A DNA stretch of 64,000 nt, taken from positions 186,001 to 250,000 of the forward strand of contig WFMF01000183.1 in the NCBI GenBank assembly GCA_011033025.1. The letters are read 5' to 3'. The notes under the pieces are model-generated. The model worked only from the letters and a program-made list of their open reading frames with translations. It searched no databases and was not told the origin of the DNA. Source of the stretch: Beroe forskalii. Taxonomy: Eukaryota; Ctenophora; Nuda; Beroida; Beroidae. This document shows, in pieces, positions 24,501-34,497 of this stretch (position 1 is the stretch's first letter; every line of letters starts with the position of its first letter). Position numbers and translations under genes: made by a program.

Positions 24501-25169
24501 TAACCCCTTCACTCCCCCATTTACCCTCACCCCTTCACTCCCCCTAACCCCTTCACTCCCTACCCTAACCCCCCCTTCACTCCCCCATTTACCCTAACCA
24601 CCTTCACTCCCCCATTTACCCTAACCCCCTTCACTCCCCCATTTACCCTAACCCCCTTCACTCCCCTGTTTACCCTAACCCCCTTCACTCCCCATTTACC
24701 CTAACCCCCTTCACTCCCCTGTTTACCCTAACTCTCTTCACTCCCCTGTTTACCCTAACCCCCCCTCACTCCCAACCCTAACCCCCTTCACTCCCCCATT
24801 TACCCTAACCCCTTCACTCCCCTGTTTACCCTAACCCCTTCACTCCCCCATTTACCCTAACCTCCTTCACTCCCCCATTTACCCCTTCACTCCCCCATTC
24901 ACCCTAACCCCTTCTCCCCATCCTAACCCCCTTCACCCCCCCCCCCCCATTTACCCCCCCCCCCTCCCAGTGTCTGAACTGAGGAAGTTGGCTGTTAAGC
25001 TGATGAACATAGGCTACAGTCTTGTTCACACGAAGGATTTCACTGACATCTTCATAGACCTTGACGAGTGCATAGTCAGCCCGTGGGTGGCAGCTGGCCT
25101 GCACTCCGCCCACCTAGAGCTGGCTCTCCGGGTTTTCATGGACAGCTACGTGGCCTCTGCTTCTACTGG
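15531..25169 (+). CDS. FIBP: FIBP homologue (acidic FGF intracellular-binding protein), central to C-terminal exons
   Basis: Exons: 15531-15717, 19731-19893, 20191-20321, 20766-20820, 22277-22445 and 24971-25169. All phases agree (2, 0, 2, 0, 1). Diagnostic segments in order are DQYQTFSLLEPLL, QRYYSLDPVVARELVGRG, DSISEKTGIPLKSCLRQYDN, QYAAIIYIIDNR, DMDIDRSFFKEL and VHTKDFTDIFIDLDE. They align along FIBP from about its residue 50 to near the end, with the RYY...KTGI-LKSC-RQ-DN block the clearest. FIBP binds intracellular FGF1 and is a conserved single-copy metazoan gene. The N-terminal exon(s) and the short terminal exon were not found. The terminal exon may lie beyond the transposon block that begins about 45 bp after the last donor. 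Confidence 0.9.
15683..18090 (+). repeat. 39-bp minisatellite amplified from the FIBP exon/intron boundary
   Basis: About 60 near-identical 39-bp units (gtagtcaacatgcacactga, then caccatcttacagcagtga). The first unit is the 3' end of the FIBP exon at 15531-15717. Its coding bases (VVNMHTDTILQ) and donor CA|GTGAGT recur in every copy, together with an acceptor-like TTACAG. Because 39 is divisible by 3, the minus strand is one long open frame of a 13-residue repeat; I do not regard that as a gene. Imperfect units occur at about 16116-16160, 16290, 16538, 17750-17810 and 17930-17990. The array resumes at 19649-19705 after a LINE. Confidence 0.95.
18100..19648 (+). mobile_element. 5'-truncated LINE copy 2, nested in the 39-bp array
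   Basis: Same family as 9470-11774. It shares QTIVKSLTEHFTNC, SFYHACKKKFA-type and EARICSWCNTSMGVNV with INDCDLYGSLRNKLITRLNKAPG. It also has the same 3' end: hairpin AACCAAC-GTCA-GTTGGTT at 19584-19601, then aaaccttgt repeats. Satellite units flank both sides, so the LINE inserted into the array (or the array was copied around it). Frames are broken and the element is dead. Confidence 0.85.
19891..20080 (+). repeat. 27-bp minisatellite containing a FIBP splice donor
   Basis: FIBP exon 19731-19893 ends ATTTACAAG and is followed by gtacctaatagctgcca. The downstream intron repeats aatttacaaggtacccaaatagctgcc about six times, so each unit carries the last nine coding bases and a donor-like AAG|GTACCC. 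Confidence 0.9.
20361..20593 (+). mobile_element. Helitron-like non-autonomous element (FIBP intron)
   Basis: It begins TCTCTAATATGAAGTCGC and ends with the GGCC-rich hairpin region ccaaccgggcctgCTAG. A CACGTGC/GCGCGC-rich core sits between. A second, truncated copy starts directly after it (TCTCACTTGTAAAGTTGCG, to about 20760). The TC start, CTAG end and head-to-tail joining are Helitron hallmarks. No Rep/helicase is present. Confidence 0.6.
20821..22276. other. FIBP intron with no recognised gene
   Basis: AT-rich intronic sequence. The only structured part seen is a 90-bp element near 22158-22248 with GCGCCTGC and GCAGGCGC inverted motifs, which has a relative at 29369-29445. Nothing else could be supported. 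Confidence 0.5.
22158..22248 (+). repeat. Short dispersed element with GCGCCTGC/GCAGGCGC arms
   Basis: It reads gagagggaaataaaGCGCCTGC ... GCAGGCGCaattcttgtt. A copy in the opposite orientation lies at about 29369-29445. The conserved arms surround a variable loop of about 40-50 bp, as in a hairpin-forming MITE or a structured RNA-derived repeat. Confidence 0.6.
22465..24960 (+). repeat. 27-bp CCCTAACCCCCTTCACTCCCCCATTTA minisatellite
   Basis: Roughly 27-bp C-rich units fill almost the whole FIBP intron from about 20 bases after the donor at 22446 to the acceptor at 24970. They are interrupted by a 450-bp insertion at 23690-24146. Many indels and variant blocks (cactattta, ctgttta) suggest higher-order duplication. 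In one frame a short stretch is open by chance. Confidence 0.9.
23690..24146 (+). mobile_element. Retroposon-like insertion with A-rich tail
   Basis: A unique 450-bp block interrupts the C-rich array and ends in an A-rich run (24125-24146), after which the array resumes. It contains inverted motifs such as actagt-caa-actagt and agagctctctgctatggagagct. No known RNA or ORF was recognised. A SINE or processed transcript is the likeliest origin. Confidence 0.5.
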
Positions 25170-26464
25170 GTGAGATTCCTTATCCTTACGGCTGTCTGGA
25201 GCCCTTCTTTCTGCCATTCCCGCCCTGGCCAGGGCTGTAACTCCACTGGAGGAAGGAAATAGAGAGTTTACTTAACATATAATAGGCTCTCCAAAACCGA
25301 GACGGTTGTCGTAGTAACCCCCTGCTGATTTGGTGACGTCAGTCCATTTCTTTCGGTTGGAACTAACGTAACTAAACCTCACGCATTCCGAAACAACGTT
25401 ATTCTAACTTGGAATTACTAGAATTGACCAATTTCCTAATTTCTACAAATCGTCCACGTGAACTCACGTGCTGAAATGTAGCACCCAGATCTAATTTCAC
25501 GTGCATCAGTCGTATTTGAACTCATTTCAACGTAACCAAGTCGAAAATCGCGTGTAAATATCAATTTCTTTAAATCCCCTAATTTCTACAAAACGTCCAC
25601 GTGAACTCACGTGATTCACTATTTCATCGTATATTTCCCACATTTAGTAACTGCGAGACATGAAGAAACCATTATTAGTTCGTCATCGTAACACAAAATA
25701 AGGCTAAAGTTCAATTTTTCATCATTAACGTAATTTCAACCATTTTGCGGCTCAATTTTAGAGGCTTCGCATGACAACATATTTCGACCGATCACCTTGA
25801 AACTCGTTTTATAGCTAAATCTCGAGGTCTAAAAGCAAAATATCGAAGTAAAACATATTCCGATGAAAACTCTCAGTTAGAGATGTTCAAAGTAGCGCAA
25901 AATAGCATTTTATCGCAAAATACGCTATTTTAGTGGTTTTACGCGATTTTGATGACGTCATCACAGCACCCAAATAGGCTCAAACCATCTTCCCATATAG
26001 CCTATAAGAAATTCCGCCTTAGTACAACATACTTTGGCCGATCTCATCTCAAGATAAGTAGTAGTTCTTGACATCTCACTCATTAAAGTTTTGTCCTAAA
26101 ATTTCGACATCGATTTTTCACCGCACCTTAGAAAATCGCGTATATCTCGATGAAAATCGAGATAGCCCAATGATCCGTATGATTTTCTGAAAGCTCTTTA
26201 AATTTCCAACCAACGATTTTTCAAAATTTTTGAGCCATCTCCATTCCTTCTTGGTGAAAAATGCGCTCGAAAACGACCTATTTTCGCTAAAAAGCAGTAA
26301 AATTTCGTTAAGTTGATGACGTCATAATGACGTCACCAGAACTTCTTTTATAGCCTAATGCAATTTCCCATCTTAGATCTACAAAACGTGACCTCGATCA
26401 TGTCTCTACCATTTGTAGAACTTGAGATCTCATCGATTTAAATTGGGTCACAAATTATCTTATA

Positions 26465-27158
26465 CTAGAAAAGCCCGTTGGGCCTGCTAGGTAATATAGA
26501 ACCAAATAATAAGCGCAGAGAAAGTTTATGAAGGAGCAAAATTTAACATTATTCGTGGGTTACTTTAAGTAATGCTGAACCGGGCAAGTTTTGATTATTA
26601 TAATTTGTTGTTGTGTGATGAAGTTAAATCTTAAAATTGAAACCGAGTATCGTACTCATACTGAACGTTGAATTAAGCATTGATTCACGCCAAAGAGCAG
26701 TCTTCTAAATTCGCAATGTGCTATGCCCAAATTGATCCAATTTGATTTTCCTTTTGGTCAATCTTAAATTGCTCTAAATTCGCATTTTCCGTTACCATCA
26801 ACTCAGCATTGATTCAAATCGACCGACGTCTGCCACAAATTTACGAAGAGATGCTATAGGAAATACGATGCCAGCCATACCCGTTCTCTATCTTCAAACC
26901 TTGAATTTCAAATGAAAACAGTAAACAGGCCGTTCTTTCAAACGCTACAATGCAGCAGTCAACAACGTATCAGAAAGCACTCGCATAGAACTGATCATAA
27001 TCTGCACGTGCACTAAAATTGGTTTCCATAGCAACGGCACCTCATTTCTCCCGTTTGCGTTCGTTTCTCTTGATATTTTCTTGGCAAGCTCAAATTTAAT
27101 TGTGTACGGAAGCACAGACATACATTATTCACGTGCTCTTACGAAATTATATATAAGA
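26465..27158 (-). mobile_element. Helitron-like copy, minus orientation
   Basis: Read on the minus strand it starts TCTTATATATAATTTCG and ends in hairpin caggcccaacgggc with CTAG. Its first about 150 bp match the plus-strand copy starting at 48035 (aagagcacgtgaataatg and onward). It joins head-to-tail to the next minus copy at 27159. Confidence 0.55.
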
Positions 27159-28131
27159 CTAGAAGGCCCGTTGGGCCTTCTAGGTCACAGGAAAAGGCAT
27201 AGCATAAGCATTAAGCAATGGAGCAAAGTGTAATGATCTGTGGTCATGTCACTAAATCACGGAACATGAATCAAATCGAATTCAGAAATCATCAATATCC
27301 AATGGCAAATTGAATGAGTTGAGTATAAAGTAATTCAGTGATAAACAATCAATTCAACTTCACAATGTGATTCCATGGCCAAAAGTTGAATTCAATGCCG
27401 TTCAATGCTCTACGTGCAAAATCTTCAATTAGGTATTGCTAATTCTTTGGAGTACATCGCTGCGATGGCCGAGTGGTCTAAGGTATCTAGTTCAAGCGAG
27501 GTTATTGTGGGTTCGAATCAGTGCCGGGAAGACTTTTTACTTAGTGACAAATTTTACAATTTTGGCTCTGCTTCATGAAAAAGTCATTCTGACTCGAAAT
27601 GACATCATAAAAGTCCGTCTGTTTCTGCTTAAAGCCTTTTACAAATACATCAGTAGAAATTCTAATCTGGTGACCAAAAATAAGACAAATACGACGCAAA
27701 TAACGGACATCTTAAGATTAGACTTAAACCAGCCACTTTTTGAAATAAAATTCAGTCGGCTAGCCACTATAAATCTTAATGCCACTGGATCAGCAAGCCT
27801 CTGAAAATACAATTTGTGAAAATCACAGAATGTCTATTTAAAGTTTCACTGGCGCTGCTACGCAGCACCTCGTTCGCAAATTTCAAAACCACAATTCAAA
27901 TCGACCAAGTACATGAAAAATTTTACCGCATAAAACAACTCCGATCCGTTCAAAAGTTATTGAAGATCGCGCAACGTAATCAAAACACCATTAACAGAAA
28001 TGAGCGCGCGCGCAATTCTCCGTGCACGTGTCACCATGGTAACCCGCTCAAATCGTAATGCGCGCGCGTTCCGAAGATGTTTCCGCCGTTACGACAAACA
28101 AAAAACAGAGGTTGCGAAATTATATTAGAGA
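27159..28131 (-). mobile_element. Helitron-like copy with tRNA-like insert
   Basis: On the minus strand it starts TCTCTAATATAATTTCGC near 28131 and ends with hairpin aaggcccaacgggcctt and CTAG at 27159-27162. At 27459-27531 it contains a tRNA-like sequence with an A-box (TGGCCGAGTGG) and a B-box (GGGTTCGAATC). That sequence resembles a Leu/Ser-type tRNA 5' half but has a poor 3' half. Confidence 0.5.
27459..27531 (+). other. tRNA-like pseudogene or SINE head
   Basis: It starts GCTGCGATGGCCGAGTGG, the usual start of a type-II tRNA, and has GGGTTCGAATC in the T arm. The 3' acceptor strand does not pair with the 5' one and the anticodon arm is poor, so I do not call a functional tRNA. Confidence 0.5.
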
Positions 28132-28821
28132 TATTATTATTATTAAACTCCTGTGACACCGAATTCTCTCATATATAGCCCTGGCCAGTTACGTTACTGT
28201 AGCGCCCGATCTAAGTATACGCGTATCGATAAGAACGGTTGTCCTAGACCTAAAATTTTACGACGAATCGATCTAGATAGGTCTCGACTCTCTATTTCTT
28301 TTTATTTTTCTGATATGCAGGGGGTTACCGCCTTGGCCAGGGCGGGAATCGTTTAGTATCCCTTTGGTCCCACTTTTTCATATTAAACTTTTCAAACTAT
28401 ATTGAACAGCAATGAATTCAAAAATGAATTCCCAAAAAACTGCCATCGCCAATCAAGTTTGACGGGATACCAAACACGTAAGTGTGAAGCAGGCTTCACA
28501 CCCAATAACACGACCATGAACAAATAATTGTGAATTGTGAAACTTCTCAAGTCTTGCCAGAAACTGTCGATCTTATGGTTCCTGGTATTGATAAGAGGAA
28601 ATTTGTCCAGTTCCTTTGATCTCATTAGCTTAAACGAGCTCAACGAGCTTCTTGTAAGCTCTTCGCTCTTTCAGAGACCTATCAGGGCAGATTTAGATCG
28701 ATCAAAAATCAATCCTAAGCGCGAAGCTTTCGTTCATTTTCTGGATATGCTGCACATGGACAGAGCTATTCAGTTTGAATCTGACAGGTCTGACCGAATC
28801 CTCTTTCGGTCGTATGAAAGT

Positions 28822-30575
28822 ATACCAATGACCCCCTACTGACCCCCTGCTGACCCCCTACTGACCCTCTGCTGACCCCCTACTGAACCCCTGCTGACCC
28901 CCTACTGACCCCTGGTGAACCCCTGCTGACCCCCTGGTGAACCCCTAATGACCGCCTGCTGACCCCCTACTGACCCCCTACTGAACCTCTGCTGATCCCC
29001 TACTGACCCCTGGTGAACCCCTACTGACCCCCTGGTGAACCCCTACTGACCCCCTGGTGAACCCCTACTGACCCCCTGGTGAACCCCTACTGACCACTTT
29101 CTTGGCATTGTTTCACTTCTTATCATGAGTGATTTTTAACATCTAAAAGCACTTTAAATTTCACTTTGCCTTATCAAAAAGTAATAAGGCAAATGACCAG
29201 TCGACCTATGCACCCTCAACACACCAAAATACCATTAACACACCCTATATGTTAAGTATGCTATGTTAGTATTTTAGCTATATTAGTTGTGTTAGTTATG
29301 TTTGCCATAACTAACATAAAGTACTTCTAGAGTACTTCTAGAGATGTTAAAGTACTTCTAGAGATGTTAACAAGAATTGCGCCTGCCGACACAATTCTTG
29401 TTTGTCCATTGTTCCCGTATGCAGGCGCTTAATTTCCCTCCCCCGCGATGCTTGATGTCTTGTAACTCAAAATTTTGGAAATTCTAGTCTTAACGACCTG
29501 GGCAACATGCTTATTTGAGTATCGTGCCATCATGTATTTCAAAATCTAACTGCTGAATTAAACTTATTACTGAAAACTTTCTGTGACCTGATTTAAAACC
29601 TTTCTGATGAACTGATTGGGCTGTACAGGATCATTTTTTGCTATCAGAAAACTGAAGATAAGCTAAGAAAATAAAAAATTTGAAATTTGACTATAGTGGG
29701 GTTTGAACCCAGGACCTCCAGCGTGCCAGCACTACTAACTCTGACGCGCTAACTGATTGAGCTACGAAATCATGAAATGACATGTTAATTATGTAACAAT
29801 ACGTAAAATTTCAGTTTTTATTGTGATACTGATTCAATTTTTCACATCATTTCTCAGAGAATAGTCAAATTTGGCAAGCCTTCTTCACATTTACTCGGTC
29901 AATATCTTTGTTGGCGAAAAAATCGTGTTTTTGTGTTTGAAATAGTCAAAATGAAAATCAATTTCAGGACATTAGATTTGGTCGATATATGAAAACTTTA
30001 GTGACTGGGAATGTGGCACGGATGGGCCTGGTCAACGTATGAGATTAAAATTTTGACAACCGACAGCTCCATGAATTAAGAAATTGTTATTTTGAAGATG
30101 TATGTGATATGGGGGGGACGACGGAGGACGAGGGACGGAGGACGAGGACGGAGGACATTTTCGCGACTATTATTATAAAGGAGCAGTCCTGGGCACTTTC
30201 CAGAAATTACAGTAGTTCTATTGCAAAACTGGACCTGCTATGCACATATCCTATTTCTCACCCTCCCAGACCACGATTCTTGCCAATCCCTTCTCATTTG
30301 CCTTTTTGTATTCACAAAAACGCCAATGGGGAGGGAAAAAATCACTCATGATAAGAATTGAAACAATGATTAGAAAGTGGTCAGTAGGGGTTCACCAGAG
30401 GGTCAGTAGGGGTTCACCAGGGGGTCAGTAAGGGGCCAGCAGGGGTTCAGTAGAGGGTCAGCAGGGGGTCAGTAGGGTTCACCAGGGGGTCAGCAGGGGT
30501 TCACCAGGGGGTCAGTAGTGGGTCAGTAGGGGGTCAATAAGGGTCAGCAGGGGGTCAGTAGGGGGTCATTGGTAT
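28822..30575. mobile_element. Foldback element with minisatellite arms
   Basis: The left arm (28822-29136) and right arm (30337-30575) are inverted copies. Both start ataccaatgacccc at the outside, contain a 14-bp array (ctgaccccctactg and variants), then share actttct..tgtttcaattctt-type sequence and atcatgagtgattttt at the inside. The internal 1.2 kb holds a tRNA-like sequence on the minus strand (29694-29771) and a GCGCCTGC repeat copy, but no transposase. Confidence 0.75.
29694..29771 (-). other. tRNA-like sequence (SINE head or pseudogene)
   Basis: The minus strand reads GATTTCGTAGCTCAATCAGTTAGC, an A-box-bearing D-arm, and later GGTCCTGGGTTCAAACCCC, a good T-arm and B-box. The acceptor strands do not pair and the anticodon region is expanded, so this is more likely a SINE head than a working tRNA. 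Confidence 0.5.
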
Positions 30576-31060
30576 GACCCTTCTTTCTTCATTCCTGGCA
30601 CAGTTCTCAATCACTGGCTTTTTATCAATCTCCGCAAAGATTTCTTCAACCCTGCTCTGAAATTGCGCCTCTTCCGTCTCCTGAATTCCCTACACGATGA
30701 TATTCTTACTCCGTTCACTGGAGTCCGTTGCTCTCTGAACTGCTGCCTGGAGCTTTTAAGGCACAAGTGCTGCCGTGCAACTCTTCGATACTACGGCAGA
30801 CTAAGACTTCATAACTGTAGCTACCGTAGTCTTCACCTCTGAGAGCTGTTCCTCCTGCTTCTTGATTAGTCGGTTCTGGAGGTTGATTATCGTGTGCTGA
30901 TCTGTTATCTTCTCATTGTTCATTGACGCCTCAATATCATCATCAGCTTTCACGAGCCATGGAAAGCAGAAATCATCCAGTATTGTACAAACTGTTTCTA
31001 GCCATAATTCTAGCTTTTCCTTTGTGATGGTCTACTTACTTTAGGAATAATGCTGACAAA
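30576..31060 (-). mobile_element. LINE ORF1 fragment (coiled coil)
   Basis: The minus strand encodes a coiled-coil stretch INLQNRLIKKQEEQLSEVKT, then KLQAAVQRATDSSERSKNII and a GIQETEEAQ segment. This is typical of ORF1 of non-LTR elements with a coiled coil followed by an RRM-like domain. In-frame stops show decay, and the fragment is cut off at the foldback element. A related later part lies on the plus strand at 36715-37251. Confidence 0.6.
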
Positions 31061-32329
31061 TTTAGGCGCAGGTATGTGGATTGTCCCATGATTGACATAT
31101 GTTATCTGAAACTTCTTGTCTCCAGGTTCCTCCAATCCCTTTATTAGATGAACGCTATTCTGAAGTACCATGATGTGTACACAGTACTGTACTCGCTGCT
31201 AAACGAGCAGGAAGGCCCGCGTTATCTCAAATCACAATAAATGATAAGAGAGCTCGATAATTGCAACATAAGCTTTATAAAAATTACTACACAAGTGCAT
31301 TAACTAGATTAGGGTAAAGTTAGGGTAAAAATAAGAATAATTAATGCTGTAAAAAGTGACATGAAAATTGATAACAGCATTGACTTTGTTTCCCTGTCAG
31401 ATTGGTTTCGACTGTTGGAGTGTTTGAGAAGTATGTGAGGACCGTTTCTACCTGCCTTCTGGTTATGGTATGCCAGGGAAAGGTGGGCAAGCTGTGATGT
31501 GCTTCCCAGTCCTTTTCAGGAAACGCGGATAATAAGAAGAAACGGGTGATGACGAAATATCTGGACAAATGTCAATGTAACTTTCCGGAGAAGTCGAGAT
31601 CATTTCTGGAATTCGGATGTGGTTATTCAGGATCTATGAAGCCTGCTCAATCGGAATAACACTTTTCTTCGTTCGTTCATGCTTCTTGCAGCTTAGTTTG
31701 CAGCTTTGAACTTGTGACTTACAGTGAAGCAACAGCAGTAGCCTTGTGAGGTGTTGTAGCAGTTGCTGACAGGGACATGGTTATATTGAAATATCTTGGA
31801 ATTGTCAATCATGTTTGTGCGTAAAGTACCACTACTATAGTAGCCAAACGACGATTTAACTTTTGGATGAATTAATTCACTGTCAATTTCAATTTGATTT
31901 CCAATTCAGGGTCTGGAGATGTGTAAGATTTGGAAGGATTTGAACTCTAAAACACTTAACTCTAAAATTGTAGTCAGTTGCCGGAAGTTGTGAGGCCCAT
32001 ACTTTTAAATCAAATCTATCTAAATTATGTCCAAACTCTCCGACTAAGGGGGCGTGAAGGGTGCCAGGCAACGTCTGGCAAGTAGCCAGGCAACGTCTGG
32101 CAAGGCGCCAGGCAACGTCTGGCAAGTATTTAGTGCTGTATACATCGAATTTGACCGCCTGAAGACTGAAATTATGTTGAAAAGTTGTAAATTTTACAAA
32201 TCGTTTCTAACCATTTGTCCAATATAATTTTGTTACCTAAGAATGATACCTAATAGCCTGATACCGTCTTTAGAAGTCCTAACCGCCCTCTCTTTACAGT
32301 AGATTCTAGATGTACCACTAGAATGTGAT
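31061..32329. other. Spacer before the TTC7-like exons
   Basis: No coding exon recognised. A 20-23-bp triplication (ccaggcaacgtctggcaag) lies at about 32068-32127. The missing FIBP terminal exon was sought here and not found. Confidence 0.4.
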
Positions 32330-33786
32330 ATGTCTGCCAAAGCTTCTCTTCGGATCGTAGAGTTACTGGAAAGAGCGCGCATTGAGGGGGACTGGACTCA
32401 TGTCAGCCAGGTAAGCCAAGAACCATTTCCAGAAGGAATCAATGTGTAGGAAGCAGTGTGGCTCAACGATAGCAGCCAGAATGTGAGTTGACCAGTTCCC
32501 TCGCATGAGAGGTCATAACTCAAAAACTAATAGAGATGCAGCTTTGGGACCTATCTCAAAATTTCTAGGAGGAGACAATGTTACAAGAGTCTTTACTGGA
32601 AAGGACAACTCCTTTGTGGCCCGTTTGAGGTTATTGAGTGTATGTGCGCATGCGCTTAGAACAGCCTTCTTAACCTCAATCTCCAACACAGAAGAGAAAC
32701 CAATCCTACACCAAACACTGTTGTACCCATGGCCACTATAAGTTGACATGGATAGATCCTGGCTACCTGCTTTACTTTTTCCATATTCTGGTACGTGTGC
32801 GCGTAGAGGATTAGAGGAACTATTATTCCCAGAGAAAGAGAAAGGGCCTGACCTGAAGTTGTCTTACCAAGTTGTAGTACCCATGGTGGCTACAAGTTGG
32901 TGGCATTACACTGGTCCTACCTCTTTATGTTGTCCCTCAGGGGTTAATCTTGGGTCCGTTTTCCAAAAACCGGGTTTCCGGATGTTGCGACTCAAATTTA
33001 GCCTCAAGACCACAACACAAGCCAATGAATTGATTTGAGTAAATTCTGATCTTCCTCATATATTGCGAACTCGTTTAGTGAAACAAGGAGTTATTAATAA
33101 AAAATATTTTCAATGATCGACATCATCTTCAGTTCTGAAATTTAAAATTAGTAATTCAAGTGGCGAAGTCTGCAAATAGAATAAAATTAAATTGAAAATT
33201 GAAAATACTACGTCATCAATTATCAAATTATATATTAGATACAAATTATTGGTAAATCTACGTATACAGTATACTACTTCAATAAAATACACGTCAAAAA
33301 TGGAAACCGTAAAAATCAACAAAGCATACATACGAGATAACTACACACATTATATACAACATACATACTACCGAGCTCCTTCACTATGATACATTCCCGA
33401 TTCCTGGTTTAAACTGATCTTACACATAATTATTATGTTACACTTCACTCTAAATCTCAAAACTGAAGATGATGTCGATCATTGAAAATATTTTTGATAA
33501 ATAACTCCTTGTTTCACTAAACGAGTTCGCAATATAAGATCAAACCAATTGAAACAATGCAACAATGAGTATAACCCCACTGAAGCCAATGAAAACATTT
33601 TTTTGATAACAAGACGAAGCTGAAACTGTGGTTTCCTAATTTCAGTACGCTGAGCAGCTGCCCAGGGAATACTCCGTTCTCAAGTTTGCTAGTCTCGGAG
33701 AGTGCTTGCTGGAGCAAAGTCAAGGGCAACTGAACTACAAGATCAGTCACAACTCTCTACACCTGGCTAAAGACTACATCAACAAG
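32330..33786 (+). CDS. TTC7-like N-terminus (two exons)
   Basis: Exon 1 is ATG 32330-32410 (donor gtaagc) and exon 2 is 33646-33786 (donor gtacca); the phase is 0. The start Met follows an in-frame TAG at 32300. The translation begins MSAKASLRIVELLERARIEG and continues DWTHVSQYAEQL, which parallels the TTC7A/B N-terminus (M-x-A-K, then E-I-E-R-x-R-x-E-x-x-W and QL at the same spacing). TTC7 scaffolds the PI4KIIIalpha complex at the plasma membrane. The later TPR exons are not visible before the next gene, so this may be a long-intron gene, a fragment or a misassembly. Confidence 0.5.
33059..33538. mobile_element. 480-bp MITE with about 80-bp TIRs
   Basis: Left arm tatattgcgaactcgtttag ... 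tcatcttcagtt (33059-33142) and right arm (33457-33538) are inverted copies with few mismatches. The middle is very AT-rich. It lies in the intron between the two TTC7-like exons. No ORF is credible. Confidence 0.8.
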
Positions 33787-33809
33787 GTACCAGACTACAT
33801 TTCCTCAAT

Positions 33810-34016
33810 CACTTACTCGTTCTTTTACTCCCTCACTCCTTCACTCCCTCCCTCTCTCACTCCTTCACTCCCTCCCTCCCTTCCTTTCCCCCTACCTCCC
33901 TTCCTCCCTTCTTCCCTCCCTCCCTCCCTTCCCTTCCTCCCTTCCCTTCCACCCTCCCTCCCTACCTCCCTCCCTTCCTCCCTCCCTGCCTCCCTCCCTC
34001 CCACCCCCTCTCCTCC
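33810..34016 (+). repeat. CCCTCCCT polypyrimidine tract
   Basis: About 200 bases of ctccctccctc/cttcctccc repeats start about 25 bases after the donor at 33787. The strand is almost purely pyrimidine with partial mirror symmetry, as in triplex-prone DNA. Confidence 0.85.
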
Positions 34017-34019
34017 ATG

Positions 34020-34195
34020 AGTATTGAAAGCCCTTATATGAGTATTGAAGTCCTTATATGAGTACTAGTGTTTTATATGAATGCCCTTATATGAGTACTC
34101 TGCATATCAGAATACCCTTATACGAGTATCCAAATCTTGACATATCCTTATATGAGTACTAATATTTATATATGAATCCCCTTATATGAGTATTA
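34020..34195 (+). repeat. Degenerate CCTTATATGAGTATTGAA repeats
   Basis: Six to eight degenerate units of about 20-30 bp containing cttatatgagtat. The same motif recurs at 60665-60770, next to the SMAD array, so this is a dispersed motif rather than a strictly local repeat. Confidence 0.65.
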
Positions 34196-34497
34196 GGCGC
34201 TGATTCCTGAATTACACTGACCAATGTAATTGAATCAAAATTGGATCTGCGTAGCCCATGTTAATATGCTGTTACAGCACTTCTGTACTGTGGTATGTAG
34301 ATAAAAAGATCAAATTTGCATGAGAGCGGAAGTACATTGTTTGCTGTTTCATTTGCTTTCGTTACGTGTTCGTTTTCTTGTGGAGTTCTTTTGCTCGAAA
34401 TTCGAATAGTTCAAAACGTAATTTACCGATTAATTACCATTCTTACTTCTTAGATTCTTGTGACAATTTACATTTTAATTTAAATCAATCTTTTCAT

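Larger units (their letters stand above)
25216..28352. mobile_element. TIR-bounded composite transposon
   Basis: The left end (attcccgccctggccagggc, 25216 on) is matched in inverse orientation at 28319-28352, and a further shared inner block (gaaatagagagt) lies about 25-35 bases inside each end. The interior carries minus-strand Helitron-like copies (26465-27158, 27159-28131) and a tRNA-like sequence. No transposase ORF was found, so it is a decayed or non-autonomous element. It inserted in the intron after the last FIBP exon seen. Confidence 0.45.

Noticed and set aside
22465..24960. Interstitial telomere (CCCTAA) repeats
   Set aside because: CCCTAA occurs once per 27-bp unit, not in tandem. 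The array is an intronic minisatellite.
27459..27531. Functional tRNA gene
   Set aside because: Only the 5' half and T-loop look like a tRNA. Acceptor and anticodon stems do not pair.
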